From assembly GCF_019924045.1 (NCBI RefSeq), contig NZ_JAHXBN010000001.1, positions 62,001-126,000 on the forward strand: a DNA stretch of 64,000 nt. The letters are read 5' to 3'. The notes beneath the pieces are model-generated. The model saw only the letters and a program-made list of their open reading frames with translations, made no database searches and had not been told where the DNA came from. Below are positions 36,445 to 45,162 of this stretch, one piece after another; positions within the stretch are counted from its first letter, which is position 1, and each line of letters opens with the position of its first letter. The position numbers and the translations under genes were made by a program. The DNA is from Dyadobacter fermentans. GTDB taxonomy: Bacteria; Bacteroidota; Bacteroidia; Cytophagales; Spirosomataceae.

Positions 36445-39400
36445 TGCGCTGCTTTTGGAAAATTTCGCGGAACAGGTCATAGTCCGCGGTAATGATAAAA
36501 CTCACACCGGTTTCGATGATGAAACCTTCCAGAATGGATTGATACTGGTTTTTTCGATACCCCCGGAACATGTAACGGCCGTCCTTGCTGATCGAGTAGT
36601 CGAGGGCGATGTTGTCGAAAACTTCAGTTGAATTGCCTGCATTGCCTTTGCTTTCAAGCTCGAAGTTCTTGCCCACGGAAATTTTCAGACGATTATTCAG
36701 GAATGCCTTGCTGAGGCCAACGTTCAAGTCCGTGCGTGCGCCAGTGCTCTGATCGGCCGTAGAATTCAGGCCAATGTTAAGATCGACGCCCTTCACGAGA
36801 TCGGAAGCCAGGTTATTGAGCTGGTCGCTGAGCAGCTGACTTACACTTTGCCGTGCTACTGCCTCAGCACTTGAACCGATATTGAAGCCCGCAGTGGACT
36901 GGTCGGTGATGAACTTGTTGGTGATCAACAATGCGAACGCCTGCTTGTTAGACTCGGACGGGTTGTTCTGCATATCCTTCCAGAACGTCTGGCCGGTAAT
37001 GTCTTGTTCAATAGTTTTATCGATGGATTTTTCGGGTATTACAATCTGGAACGCGATATTGGGTGTCGTGAGATTTCCCGTGATCACAATCTGCACCTCC
37101 ACCGGTATCTTACTCGCCCCCTGGAATTTCGCGGCAATGGAGCCTGGATCGACCATTACCGGATAGGAAGCGGTGATATTCAGATCGGCTTTCATCGGAT
37201 CGCCTGTCCAGAGAAGCGTGCTTCCCTTTTTAATCTCAAATTGCCGTTTCAGGATTTGCAGCGTCAGGTCATAGGAGCCTTCCGTGAGATCATAAGAGCC
37301 GAGGAGGAAAAGTTGTCCATTGGGCGCTACACCCGTGTTCAGCTGTGCATTTCCTTTGAGGCGGATATTATCACCATTCAACTCGTCGATCACGACTTTG
37401 AACTCCGATTTGTCGTCGACATCGATATCGAGGGAAATCTGCGAGGCAAAATCTACCATTACATTTTGCGCCGCTTCCACAGAATCTTTTTTCACGGCCT
37501 CGGTACCCGCGCTCATATCCACAAATTCGATCACGCCCTTGGTAGCATCACCCGCTTCGGTAGCGTCGCTGGGCATTACCACCGTGATGTTGCTCCCCGG
37601 ATCCACCTTCACATTACCATCAATCACCGAATTAGAGCCCTGGCCTTTGACGGTCAGGTTCGCATCGATATTGGCTTTCCCGAAAAACAGTTCATTTTCT
37701 TTCTGGGTAGAATTGAGGACATTGAAATTCTTGGCAGAAATACTGAGATTATATCCAACGTCGGGTAGCTTGGCAATGCTTACGTTCCCGTTGATTTTCA
37801 TCGCCTGGTTCAGCGAATCGGTGATTGTGAAGTTGTTGAAATTGATATTCTGGCCTGCGAACTGGATCTTTTGCCCCGCAAGCGAATACCGCGCTCCCAG
37901 CTGCGTCGCATTGAATGCCACATTGTCGAAATTCACGGCGCCGTCGAGTTTGGGGCTGTCGGTTGCACCGGTAATGGCGATATTTCCCGTCAGATTGCCT
38001 TCCGCCCGTTTCAGCTCGCCGAAACTGAATGCTTCGATCGTTTTGGCACTGAGTTTTTTCAAATCCATTTTGAAATCCATCGGACTTTCGGATTTCAGGT
38101 TATAGCTGCCCCGGAGACTCACGTCGTTCTGATCGTTCACGAGCGACATGGCCACGCGGATCAGGTTTTCGGTCTCATTGGTCGATTTTAGCGCCAGGTC
38201 GCCGACCGGTATTTTCGTTACCGCCAGGTTATTGATCGTCAGTTCTCCCGTGTAGACCGGCGAGGTCATATAATTGCTCAGCAGCACCTTCCCATTCAGC
38301 GTACCGGTTGCGAGCGTGGAATCGAGTGTAGCGATCTCGATCAGCGGGCCGATGGAGATATTGGTCATCGTGATGTCGAGCGGACTGTTCGGCGCCTCGG
38401 AAGTGGAATTGATTTTCAAAGACTGCCCCTTATTGCTGATTGCCAGGTTCCTTATCTGCACGCTGTCGGACGCATATTGCACGTAGCCTGCGGTGTCGGT
38501 TTCCCACTTGTCGTAGTTTAGGAGCAGGTCGTCGCGCAGGTTAAGGCGATATTGATTGTTACGGATGGCCAGGTCACCTTTCACCGCGTGCCGTTCGGTA
38601 TTGACTGAATCGCGGACGACAAAATCAAATTTGACGTCATTATCGACTATCTGACTTACCAGCGAAGCATTCTGCATTCTGAAACCCCCGGTATTGACCT
38701 GCCCTACATTCGCATTCAAAGCCGCATTGGCCTCTGTGGTACTGAAATCCACCGAGGTCCGTTCCACAATGGTGCTGTCGTAGTTGACCATAGGGACGCT
38801 CAGCCGGGCTACCAGCGAAGAATCTTTCTGATTATCCATTTGAGCATGCAACTGGATCGTCTTCATTTCCCGTATTTCCGGCACGAAAACCTGGATCGCC
38901 GGGTGATTGTTCAGTGTGGCATCCAGGGCGAAGTTTATCGGTTTGGTCACTTCTTTGTAAGTAAGGTCGGGTGATTTGAAATGCTTGCCTACCTCGGTCA
39001 GGATCGCGTCGCCGATTTCTGTGTAGGAATACCGGCCGGTCATTTTGGCTTTCAGAATAGGGGATTCGATGTAAGCCTGCTTGCCGCCGCTGGAATCGGT
39101 CAGTTGCACCTGGATATTGGATATACCGATCGGCCTGCGATGGTGTACCAGCACGAGGCTGTCGAGATTCACCGTACCAAGCGGGTTTTCGGGATTGGTC
39201 GACGGCATGTCTACCTTAATGCTTCCCTTCACCTGCAATGAATCCGCATAGAGATTCAGAGCTGTGAGATCCAGGTTAGCCACTTCGAGGTCCGCTTTCA
39301 CCGACGGGTATTCTTTGGATAAGTCAGCCTGTGCATTCAGGTCGAGATCGATATTGCGGTCGTTCATGTTGGCCGAAATGTTGGCCAGACCGTGGTCGAC

Positions 39401-41380
39401 ATCGCCTTTCAATTTCAGGTTTTGATATACATAACCTTTAATATCCGCGCTTTCAATGTTGCCGTCCAACTTTGCCTTCATCGTTTTCGGCGCATATCCT
39501 ACGCCATCTACATCGGCACGGAGCGTGAGTTTACCCATTTCCGCTGGCGGCTGCTTGGTGAGCTTGCCAAGGTCGAACTCCGTGAGTGTAAGTGTGCCGT
39601 TATATTGTGCCCGCAGGCTATCGGTGATGTTTTTCAGGTTTCCCGAAAAAGTCCCTGTTCCAAACGAGGTATTTACGGTAGTTGCCAGGGTGAGGTTCTC
39701 CATCGAGCCGCTTATTTTCCCGGAAACCTTGATGGCGTCGGGTAGCTCTATGGAAGCGGGAACTGCGCTGTCGGGCAGCATTTTGAGCAGATCGGCCTTG
39801 GTCGAGGATATTTCGTTGATATTCAAATCCATCGCGAGCTTTTCCGCATCGGGGAGGCCTTTCAGGCGGCCGTCCGCGTTCAGTACCGTGCCATCGAGCA
39901 TGGTAAATCGCGCTTTGGAGATGAGCATGTCGTCCACCGATCCGGTGATCTGGCCCGTACCTTTTACGACACCGTTTGGCTCCTTGTCGAATGGCGGGGT
40001 TTTGGCCAGGTCCGGCACCAGCAGCAGAATGTCCGCAAAGGCAATGCGGCTGTCGGTGAGACGTAGTTTAAGTTTTACTTTGCCAATGTCGCTGGTCAGC
40101 TGATCCAGGTTTTTGTAACGCAGGCTCAGCTCGTCGCGCAGTAGGGTATTAGGTGTTTTGAGATAAAGGTTGCGTAGGTAGGTTTCCTGGTTGCCGTAAG
40201 CAAAGTCGGTTCGGAAGGCATCGAGGCGAAAGCCACTTTTTTCCTTGAATGAGGCAGATTTTAACGCGCCTGCGATGTTTTCCGGTGAGAAAAGGAAATC
40301 CTGCAAATCTACATTCAGGTCTTTGATGTTGAGGTGTGCATAGTCGAGGCCTTTGGGCACGGCCGGGGAATTGAAATCGTCGTAGCGGATATCGTTGTCC
40401 GCCAGTTTGATTTCCCCCACTTTTACATACCAGCCCGGCGTGTCGGTTGCCGGTGTACCGGCGGCGGTAGTATCTTTTTTCGCTCCTGGTGTTTTAGGTT
40501 TTTTGGCAAACTCTGCAAAAAGCGACATGTTTTGCAGCGAAACATTCTTGACATCCACATGCTGGCTGCCCATATAAACGCTGTTCACATGCCCCGCCAG
40601 TTTTCCAACGGTCATCCCGTTTTTCAATCCCGATGTTTCATCGTCAAATTCCCATTTGAACTGCTGAATATCGATATCGCCCGCTTTAATATCCAGTGAA
40701 TCGGCCGGGTCCGGTTTTGGCTCGGGGCCGGCAGCAGCCACTTTCAGGGCAGGGTACATTCTCAGCTTCAGCTGGCTATTATGCAATGCGGTGTTGGTGA
40801 GGTGATACTGTGAAAGGGTAGGATTGAATTTGTCAAACTTGACAACGGCTGAATCGATGTTCCCGGATGCATCGGTGCCGATTACTGCGTCGCGGTAGGA
40901 GAACCGGACCTTTTTCAATGAAATCTGATCGAGGCGCATTTTGAGCGGTTTCGACGGCGTCGTGTCGACTTCCGTGTCAGTACCTGCAAATGCATCCACA
41001 ATAAACTGGAAATTGAATGCGGTATCGGGTAAAACGCGGTTGATGTTCGCATTCACGTCTTCCAGTTCCACCTTGTTAATACCAATGTCGCCGTTGATGA
41101 GGCTGTACATATCAAGGTCCACGTACAGGCGCTTGCCCGCAACGAGCGTGTCGCCATGCAAGTCTTCAAAATATACGCCTTCAAGCAGTACCCAGTCGGG
41201 GATGTCGAAGCGGATTTTCTCGATATTGACCTTGGTTTTGAGTTTTTTACGCAAAAAGGAATTTGCCTGGGATGTTAAAAAATTCTGGCCGAACGGTGTC
41301 TGGATTCCCCAGATCAACACGCCAACCAGAATCAAAACTGTCAGGATTATTATGGCCAGTACTTTGAGTGCTTTCTTCAT
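36434..41380 (-). CDS. tamB: Translocation and assembly module protein TamB (AsmA-like, DUF490)
   Basis: A 1,648-aa inner-membrane-anchored protein that spans the periplasm as a long beta-taco groove. An N-terminal membrane helix (about residues 5-27, VLAIIILTVLILVGVLIWGI) is followed by the AsmA-like start (TPFGQNFLTSQANSFL) and over a thousand residues of repetitive beta structure. The C-terminal TamB/DUF490 domain starts at about residue 1,250 and ends at the overlap with tamL. The gene overlap of 11 bp (36434-36444) implies translational coupling and a fixed partnership with TamL. Confidence 0.93.
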   Translation of the reverse strand: MKKALKVLAIIILTVLILVGVLIWGIQTPFGQNFLTSQANSFLRKKLKTKVNIEKIRFDIPDWVLLEGVYFEDLHGDTLVAGKRLYVDLDMYSLINGDIGINKVELEDVNANINRVLPDTAFNFQFIVDAFAGTDTEVDTTPSKPLKMRLDQISLKKVRFSYRDAVIGTDASGNIDSAVVKFDKFNPTLSQYHLTNTALHNSQLKLRMYPALKVAAAGPEPKPDPADSLDIKAGDIDIQQFKWEFDDETSGLKNGMTVGKLAGHVNSVYMGSQHVDVKNVSLQNMSLFAEFAKKPKTPGAKKDTTAAGTPATDTPGWYVKVGEIKLADNDIRYDDFNSPAVPKGLDYAHLNIKDLNVDLQDFLFSPENIAGALKSASFKEKSGFRLDAFRTDFAYGNQETYLRNLYLKTPNTLLRDELSLRYKNLDQLTSDIGKVKLKLRLTDSRIAFADILLLVPDLAKTPPFDKEPNGVVKGTGQITGSVDDMLISKARFTMLDGTVLNADGRLKGLPDAEKLAMDLNINEISSTKADLLKMLPDSAVPASIELPDAIKVSGKISGSMENLTLATTVNTSFGTGTFSGNLKNITDSLRAQYNGTLTLTEFDLGKLTKQPPAEMGKLTLRADVDGVGYAPKTMKAKLDGNIESADIKGYVYQNLKLKGDVDHGLANISANMNDRNIDLDLNAQADLSKEYPSVKADLEVANLDLTALNLYADSLQVKGSIKVDMPSTNPENPLGTVNLDSLVLVHHRRPIGISNIQVQLTDSSGGKQAYIESPILKAKMTGRYSYTEIGDAILTEVGKHFKSPDLTYKEVTKPINFALDATLNNHPAIQVFVPEIREMKTIQLHAQMDNQKDSSLVARLSVPMVNYDSTIVERTSVDFSTTEANAALNANVGQVNTGGFRMQNASLVSQIVDNDVKFDFVVRDSVNTERHAVKGDLAIRNNQYRLNLRDDLLLNYDKWETDTAGYVQYASDSVQIRNLAISNKGQSLKINSTSEAPNSPLDITMTNISIGPLIEIATLDSTLATGTLNGKVLLSNYMTSPVYTGELTINNLAVTKIPVGDLALKSTNETENLIRVAMSLVNDQNDVSLRGSYNLKSESPMDFKMDLKKLSAKTIEAFSFGELKRAEGNLTGNIAITGATDSPKLDGAVNFDNVAFNATQLGARYSLAGQKIQFAGQNINFNNFTITDSLNQAMKINGNVSIAKLPDVGYNLSISAKNFNVLNSTQKENELFFGKANIDANLTVKGQGSNSVIDGNVKVDPGSNITVVMPSDATEAGDATKGVIEFVDMSAGTEAVKKDSVEAAQNVMVDFASQISLDIDVDDKSEFKVVIDELNGDNIRLKGNAQLNTGVAPNGQLFLLGSYDLTEGSYDLTLQILKRQFEIKKGSTLLWTGDPMKADLNITASYPVMVDPGSIAAKFQGASKIPVEVQIVITGNLTTPNIAFQIVIPEKSIDKTIEQDITGQTFWKDMQNNPSESNKQAFALLITNKFITDQSTAGFNIGSSAEAVARQSVSQLLSDQLNNLASDLVKGVDLNIGLNSTADQSTGARTDLNVGLSKAFLNNRLKISVGKNFELESKGNAGNSTEVFDNIALDYSISKDGRYMFRGYRKNQYQSILEGFIIETGVSFIITADYDLFREIFQKQRNEK

Positions 41381-41430
41381 CCCAGGCTGATTTCCGCCAT
41401 ACTGCGGCGTTGAGAATCTTGGTTTTTATA

Positions 41431-41462
41431 AACCTGGCTGTCAGGTAGCCGACAGCCAGGTT
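41431..41462. repeat. Perfect 12-bp inverted repeat upstream of tamB
   Basis: AACCTGGCTGTC (41431-41442) and GACAGCCAGGTT (41451-41462) are perfect complements around an 8-nt loop. It lies 51 bp before the tamB start and 24 bp after the end of the preceding minus-strand gene. No U-tract follows on either strand, so it may be a weak terminator, an mRNA structure or a protein-binding site. Confidence 0.6.
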
Positions 41463-41485
41463 CCGGGCAGAATATTACCCTTGTT

Positions 41486-42196
41486 TTATCTTTTAAATAG
41501 TTCGACGTTTACATTTTCGTTCACCGTCAGCGCCGATTTGATCGTCACCGGCTTCTTGTCGGAGCTGTTCAGTTCCACCAGTTTCGTAGGGTACAAAATA
41601 CCATACGCAGATTTGGCATAATCTGATAAATCGGTGGTGGTTTCCACGCCGGCCTGGTTCATTTTCTGGCGTACGAGCAAACCCGACTTCGCATCAAAAT
41701 AGAGGTTGTATTTTACTCCTTTACCCTGTAATTCGACATTGTTTACCTGAGCGCCGTTGAGTACTTCGGTCCCCACGGTCGTTGCGATCAGCCCGCGATT
41801 TTTGTAATTGATGAATGGCACGAGGTTGTCGTACAACTCCATGCGCATGTTTTGCTGCTCCGCCTGACTGAGGTCTTTCACATCTACTTTCTGTCCGATC
41901 GGCACCTTAATCCACCCCTGGTCGCCCTTCACGGTATATACAAAGCTGCGTTTCATGATGGTTTTGTTTTTGTAGATCGACTGCTCGGGGATAGAAGCGG
42001 TGATTACCGCATTGTACGGAGTGGCTGCGGCAGCAGAATAGCTTCTCGTGAGGTTATAGGACTTTACGCCATCCCATAATCCTTTACCACCCGTTGCCTT
42101 GTAAAACTGTGAAAATATGGAGTCAGCGGGCAATTTCTGCGCATAAGAGCCAGCCGTTACCAGTAGCAATGCGGCCAGCATTTTGATCTTTTTCAT
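41486..42196 (-). CDS. Exported hypothetical protein with LolA/LolB-like fold features
   Basis: A 236-aa protein with a signal peptide ending near residue 20 (GSYAQ). The body looks like a curved beta-sheet lipid- or lipoprotein-binding fold of the LolA/LolB type. Alternating strands, a YNLYFDAKSGLLVRQ segment and a late YGILYPTKLVEL stretch resemble periplasmic carrier proteins that read out a precursor's hydrophobic chain. I cannot assign a named family. It is 105 bp upstream of tamB on the same strand, with a hairpin between, so a role in outer-membrane biogenesis is plausible but unproven. Confidence 0.65.
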   Translation of the reverse strand: MKKIKMLAALLLVTAGSYAQKLPADSIFSQFYKATGGKGLWDGVKSYNLTRSYSAAAATPYNAVITASIPEQSIYKNKTIMKRSFVYTVKGDQGWIKVPIGQKVDVKDLSQAEQQNMRMELYDNLVPFINYKNRGLIATTVGTEVLNGAQVNNVELQGKGVKYNLYFDAKSGLLVRQKMNQAGVETTTDLSDYAKSAYGILYPTKLVELNSSDKKPVTIKSALTVNENVNVELFKR

Positions 42197-42420
42197 CTGT
42201 GTAAAATTTTGTTTAAAGTTTTTTGACCTTCCCGGAATCCGGTTGTCCGCAACTCGGTTGCCGGAACCCTTTTTTAGATCACATTGCGTGTTCGGGGTTT
42301 AAATAAGTAAAATTAATCGACTCCTGCGCGAGCTATTTGCAAAAACCGTTCCAAGAAGCCGATCCTCGTGGAAAATGACCCCTGAAACGTTTTTCGTACG
42401 GATTTGGAATTGCTTGTAAA

Positions 42421-42456
42421 TGAAAAGGAAGGGCAAGATCGGCCCTTCCTTTTTCA
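42421..42456 (-). terminator. Terminator downstream of the TonB-type receptor gene
   Basis: TGAAAAGGAAGGGC (42421-42434) pairs with GCCCTTCC and the following T-run to 42456, across a short loop. Read on the minus strand it ends in a T-rich arm 27 bp after the stop of the receptor gene at 42484. Confidence 0.75.
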
Positions 42457-42483
42457 CATATATTAACAAATTTTGCGACAGTG

Positions 42484-44913
42484 TCAGGCATCGTCGTCGC
42501 TTGCGGAAATTTTGCCGAATCTGTATTGGAATGTCACATTTACCAAGCGGTTGGTCTGGTGCCAGTTCGATGCCTGGGAGTAAGTAGCGGTGTTCAGCTG
42601 GCTTCGGTAGTTCCGCGAAAGGAAAATGTCCTGTACATTAAATGAAATAGTCGCTTTCTTTTCCAGCAAATCTTTGCGGATACCCATATTGGCGATGAAT
42701 ACGCCGTCGCGCGTGCCTTGTGCGATCGCCCGCGGGCCCTCGTAATTTACGTAGGCGGAGGCGCGGAAGTCGGCCGGGAGCGAAATGAATGCATTGAGGT
42801 TACCTGAGTAGCTCCAAGTCCGGTTGTCGATCTGAGCGACAGCTGATACCACCTCGCTGCGGAAAACGCGGCCACTACCATGGATTTTCAGCACATCGCC
42901 AAAAAGCTTCTGGGAGAAATCGGTTTCAAAGCCATAAGAGAACTCGCGACCGACGTTGTCGTATCTGGTGAGCGAAACGCCCGCCTCGTCGATCGTGCGG
43001 ATCTGCGTGATCGCATTGTTGGAGTAATCCATGAACAGAGAAGGTCCCCAGCCGCCGTTGGCCTCATAGTTCGAATAACCCATTTCGGCCTTGTGTGTAA
43101 ACTCGGGGCGGAGGTTAGGGTTACCTGTTTTTACGTTGCGCGGATCGGAAACGTCGGTGTAGGGGTTCAGCCAATCGGCTTCGGGTCGCTGCACGCGACG
43201 GCTGTAATTCAGTTTCATTTGTGAGGACTCGCCCAGCTTGCGCGTCACTGCGAACGACGGCACGAGCGTCAGGAAATGCACACTGAAATCCTGGTTGCGG
43301 CTGATCTGGTTGATATCCTGGTTGTAGTCGGTCACACGTAATCCGGCACGCACACCCCAAAGATCGGTTTTTTGCGAGAATGTCATGAACCCAGTGTAGG
43401 TGGCATCCTTGTAGCCGAACACGTTACTGATGTTGTTGTCAAAAACGTAGGTGTTTGTCTCGCGGTCGAGGTTATAGAACGCATTTACATTGTCGTTCGA
43501 ACTGCTGCGCGAGCGTACGCCGGCTTCCAGGGTTGCTTTCGGCGTAATAGGCCAGGTATAATCCGCATTCAGGAAAAGCGAGTGCCTGTTATTGTTGCGG
43601 AGGTTTTGCTGGTTGCGCAACAGGCTGTCGACGGTGCTTTCCTGCGAGAAATAGGATTCCCCGTCGGAACCGCCGAGCGAGTAGCTCGAATTGAAATTGA
43701 GCTGATGGTCTTTTTCAGCAAATTTCAGGCGGTAATCGAGGTTGAAGTTGAGGTTATCGCCATTGCCTTTACTGTTGTTCAAACGGCGGAAGCTCTCCGA
43801 CACTACGCCCGATGCGAGCGTTGTTTCGTTGAGGATATTGCTATTGTTGCGGCTGTTGTCACGGGAGTAGTTCACGCCGGCCTCAATGGAGTTCTTGTCA
43901 TTGAAATCGTAATTGACGCCCACACGGCCGAATGCATTCTTGCCTTTGTTTCCACCCGTGCCGTCCTGCTGCAAATGCGAAGTCGATTCGGTTACGAAAT
44001 TATCGCGGCTCAATGTTCTCTCCCACGTCATGGCGCGTGTTTGCCCGCTCAGCGACGCATTCAGGCCAAACTTGCCTACTTTGTAACTCAGATTACCCGA
44101 TGCCGCATTGTTATTCCTATTCCCGATACTCAACCGGGCACCGCCGTTCATCCCGCGGATTTTCGTTTTTTTCGTGATGATGTCGATCACGCCCGATGCA
44201 CCCTCGCCTTCATATTTAGCGGAAGGGGTCGTCATGACGTCGATCCGCTCGATCAGGTTTGCAGGGAAAGATTGCAGGATCGTCGGAAGGTCGCTGCCGT
44301 AGAGGTTGGACGGTTTTCCGTCGATGAGCACCACCACATTACCCTTTCCACGCACTTGCGGATTGCCGTTTTCATCGAGCGAAACGGCTGGTACTTTTTC
44401 CAGCAGGTCGCTTACGTTATTACTTGTGGCAAGCATATCCTTGCCGATATTGACTATTTTCTTGTCGATGTCGTCGACGATCATGGTTTTTTCGCCTTTC
44501 ACCACCACCTCGGCGAGCTTTTGCGCCTCGGGCTGCACCGTAATGCTTCCCAGATCAAGCAGGCTGGCTTCTGCTGCCAGCTTGACGTTAGGTCGGTAAA
44601 GTGTTTGGTAACCCATATTGGTTACGCGCAGAAGGTAATTGCCAGGAGCAACCTCGGCGATAACAAACGTTCCGTTTTCATCCGCCACTGCGCCGTTAAC
44701 GAGCGATGAATCTTTGGGCATCAACAGGGCAACGGTAGCAAATGCAACCCCGGCATTGTTAGGGCCTTCAACGATTTTGCCCACGAGCTTGCCTCCGAGC
44801 GCACGCTGTGATTTTGTATCATTCACAGGAAGCGGGTGGGTGCCGGGCGATGCGAGAAGTAGATGTGTTGGTAAAATTAGGGCAATGCTGTTCAGCAACA
44901 GACTTCTTTTCAC
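42484..44913 (-). CDS. Outer-membrane beta-barrel family 3 TonB-dependent receptor
   Basis: An 809-aa outer-membrane protein. After a signal peptide comes a carboxypeptidase-regulatory-like domain (about residues 40-125, with VNGAVADENGTFVIAEVAPG). The plug region follows (about 130-240, with VLIDGKPSNLYGSDL and YEGEGASGVIDIITKK), then a large barrel of the 'outer membrane beta-barrel family 3' kind rich in Asn and aromatic residues. The function may be import of a siderophore, peptide or glycan piece; the sequence does not say. The start codon is GTG at 44913. It is divergent from the GH20 hexosaminidase, with 249 bp between them. No SusD partner is adjacent. Confidence 0.9.
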   Translation of the reverse strand: MKRSLLLNSIALILPTHLLLASPGTHPLPVNDTKSQRALGGKLVGKIVEGPNNAGVAFATVALLMPKDSSLVNGAVADENGTFVIAEVAPGNYLLRVTNMGYQTLYRPNVKLAAEASLLDLGSITVQPEAQKLAEVVVKGEKTMIVDDIDKKIVNIGKDMLATSNNVSDLLEKVPAVSLDENGNPQVRGKGNVVVLIDGKPSNLYGSDLPTILQSFPANLIERIDVMTTPSAKYEGEGASGVIDIITKKTKIRGMNGGARLSIGNRNNNAASGNLSYKVGKFGLNASLSGQTRAMTWERTLSRDNFVTESTSHLQQDGTGGNKGKNAFGRVGVNYDFNDKNSIEAGVNYSRDNSRNNSNILNETTLASGVVSESFRRLNNSKGNGDNLNFNLDYRLKFAEKDHQLNFNSSYSLGGSDGESYFSQESTVDSLLRNQQNLRNNNRHSLFLNADYTWPITPKATLEAGVRSRSSSNDNVNAFYNLDRETNTYVFDNNISNVFGYKDATYTGFMTFSQKTDLWGVRAGLRVTDYNQDINQISRNQDFSVHFLTLVPSFAVTRKLGESSQMKLNYSRRVQRPEADWLNPYTDVSDPRNVKTGNPNLRPEFTHKAEMGYSNYEANGGWGPSLFMDYSNNAITQIRTIDEAGVSLTRYDNVGREFSYGFETDFSQKLFGDVLKIHGSGRVFRSEVVSAVAQIDNRTWSYSGNLNAFISLPADFRASAYVNYEGPRAIAQGTRDGVFIANMGIRKDLLEKKATISFNVQDIFLSRNYRSQLNTATYSQASNWHQTNRLVNVTFQYRFGKISASDDDA

Positions 44914-45087
44914 GGGTATAGGATTTAGATTTTATTAGGAGCTAAGCAGGATAAACAGGCTGGGTGTGCGTTGCGAAATGTAACTAAACCAAGCTGTAAA
45001 GCTTTAATGGGTACAAAGTTACATGTATTTATGGTAACGTACCCTTTTTCGAGATAATTACATAAAATTATAAAAAAATTAAGATTC

Positions 45088-45131
45088 GCAGTATTTTAAA
45101 ATAGGAATACGATAACTTGCAGTATTTTTAA
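45088..45131. repeat. Two direct repeats spaced 31 bp in the divergent receptor/GH20 promoter region
   Basis: GCAGTATTTT occurs at 45088-45097 and again at 45119-45128, exactly 31 bp (about three helical turns) apart. The similarity continues into A/T on both sides. The 249-bp gap (44914-45162) holding it is AT-rich and carries the promoters of the receptor gene (minus) and hexosaminidase gene (plus). It could be a tandem operator; AT-rich coincidence is possible. Confidence 0.45.
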
Positions 45132-45162
45132 ATATTTTTAATAAATACCGGATTCCTAATTC

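Noticed and set aside
36445..36480. Upstream start of tamL at 36480
   Set aside because: It would place twelve polar residues before a clear lipoprotein signal starting at 36444.
43372..44709. A 445-codon open frame on the plus strand opposite the TonB-type receptor gene
   Set aside because: It is the antisense shadow of a clearly coding gene with recognisable domains. Its translation shows no family features, and GC-rich codon use makes long antisense frames common here.
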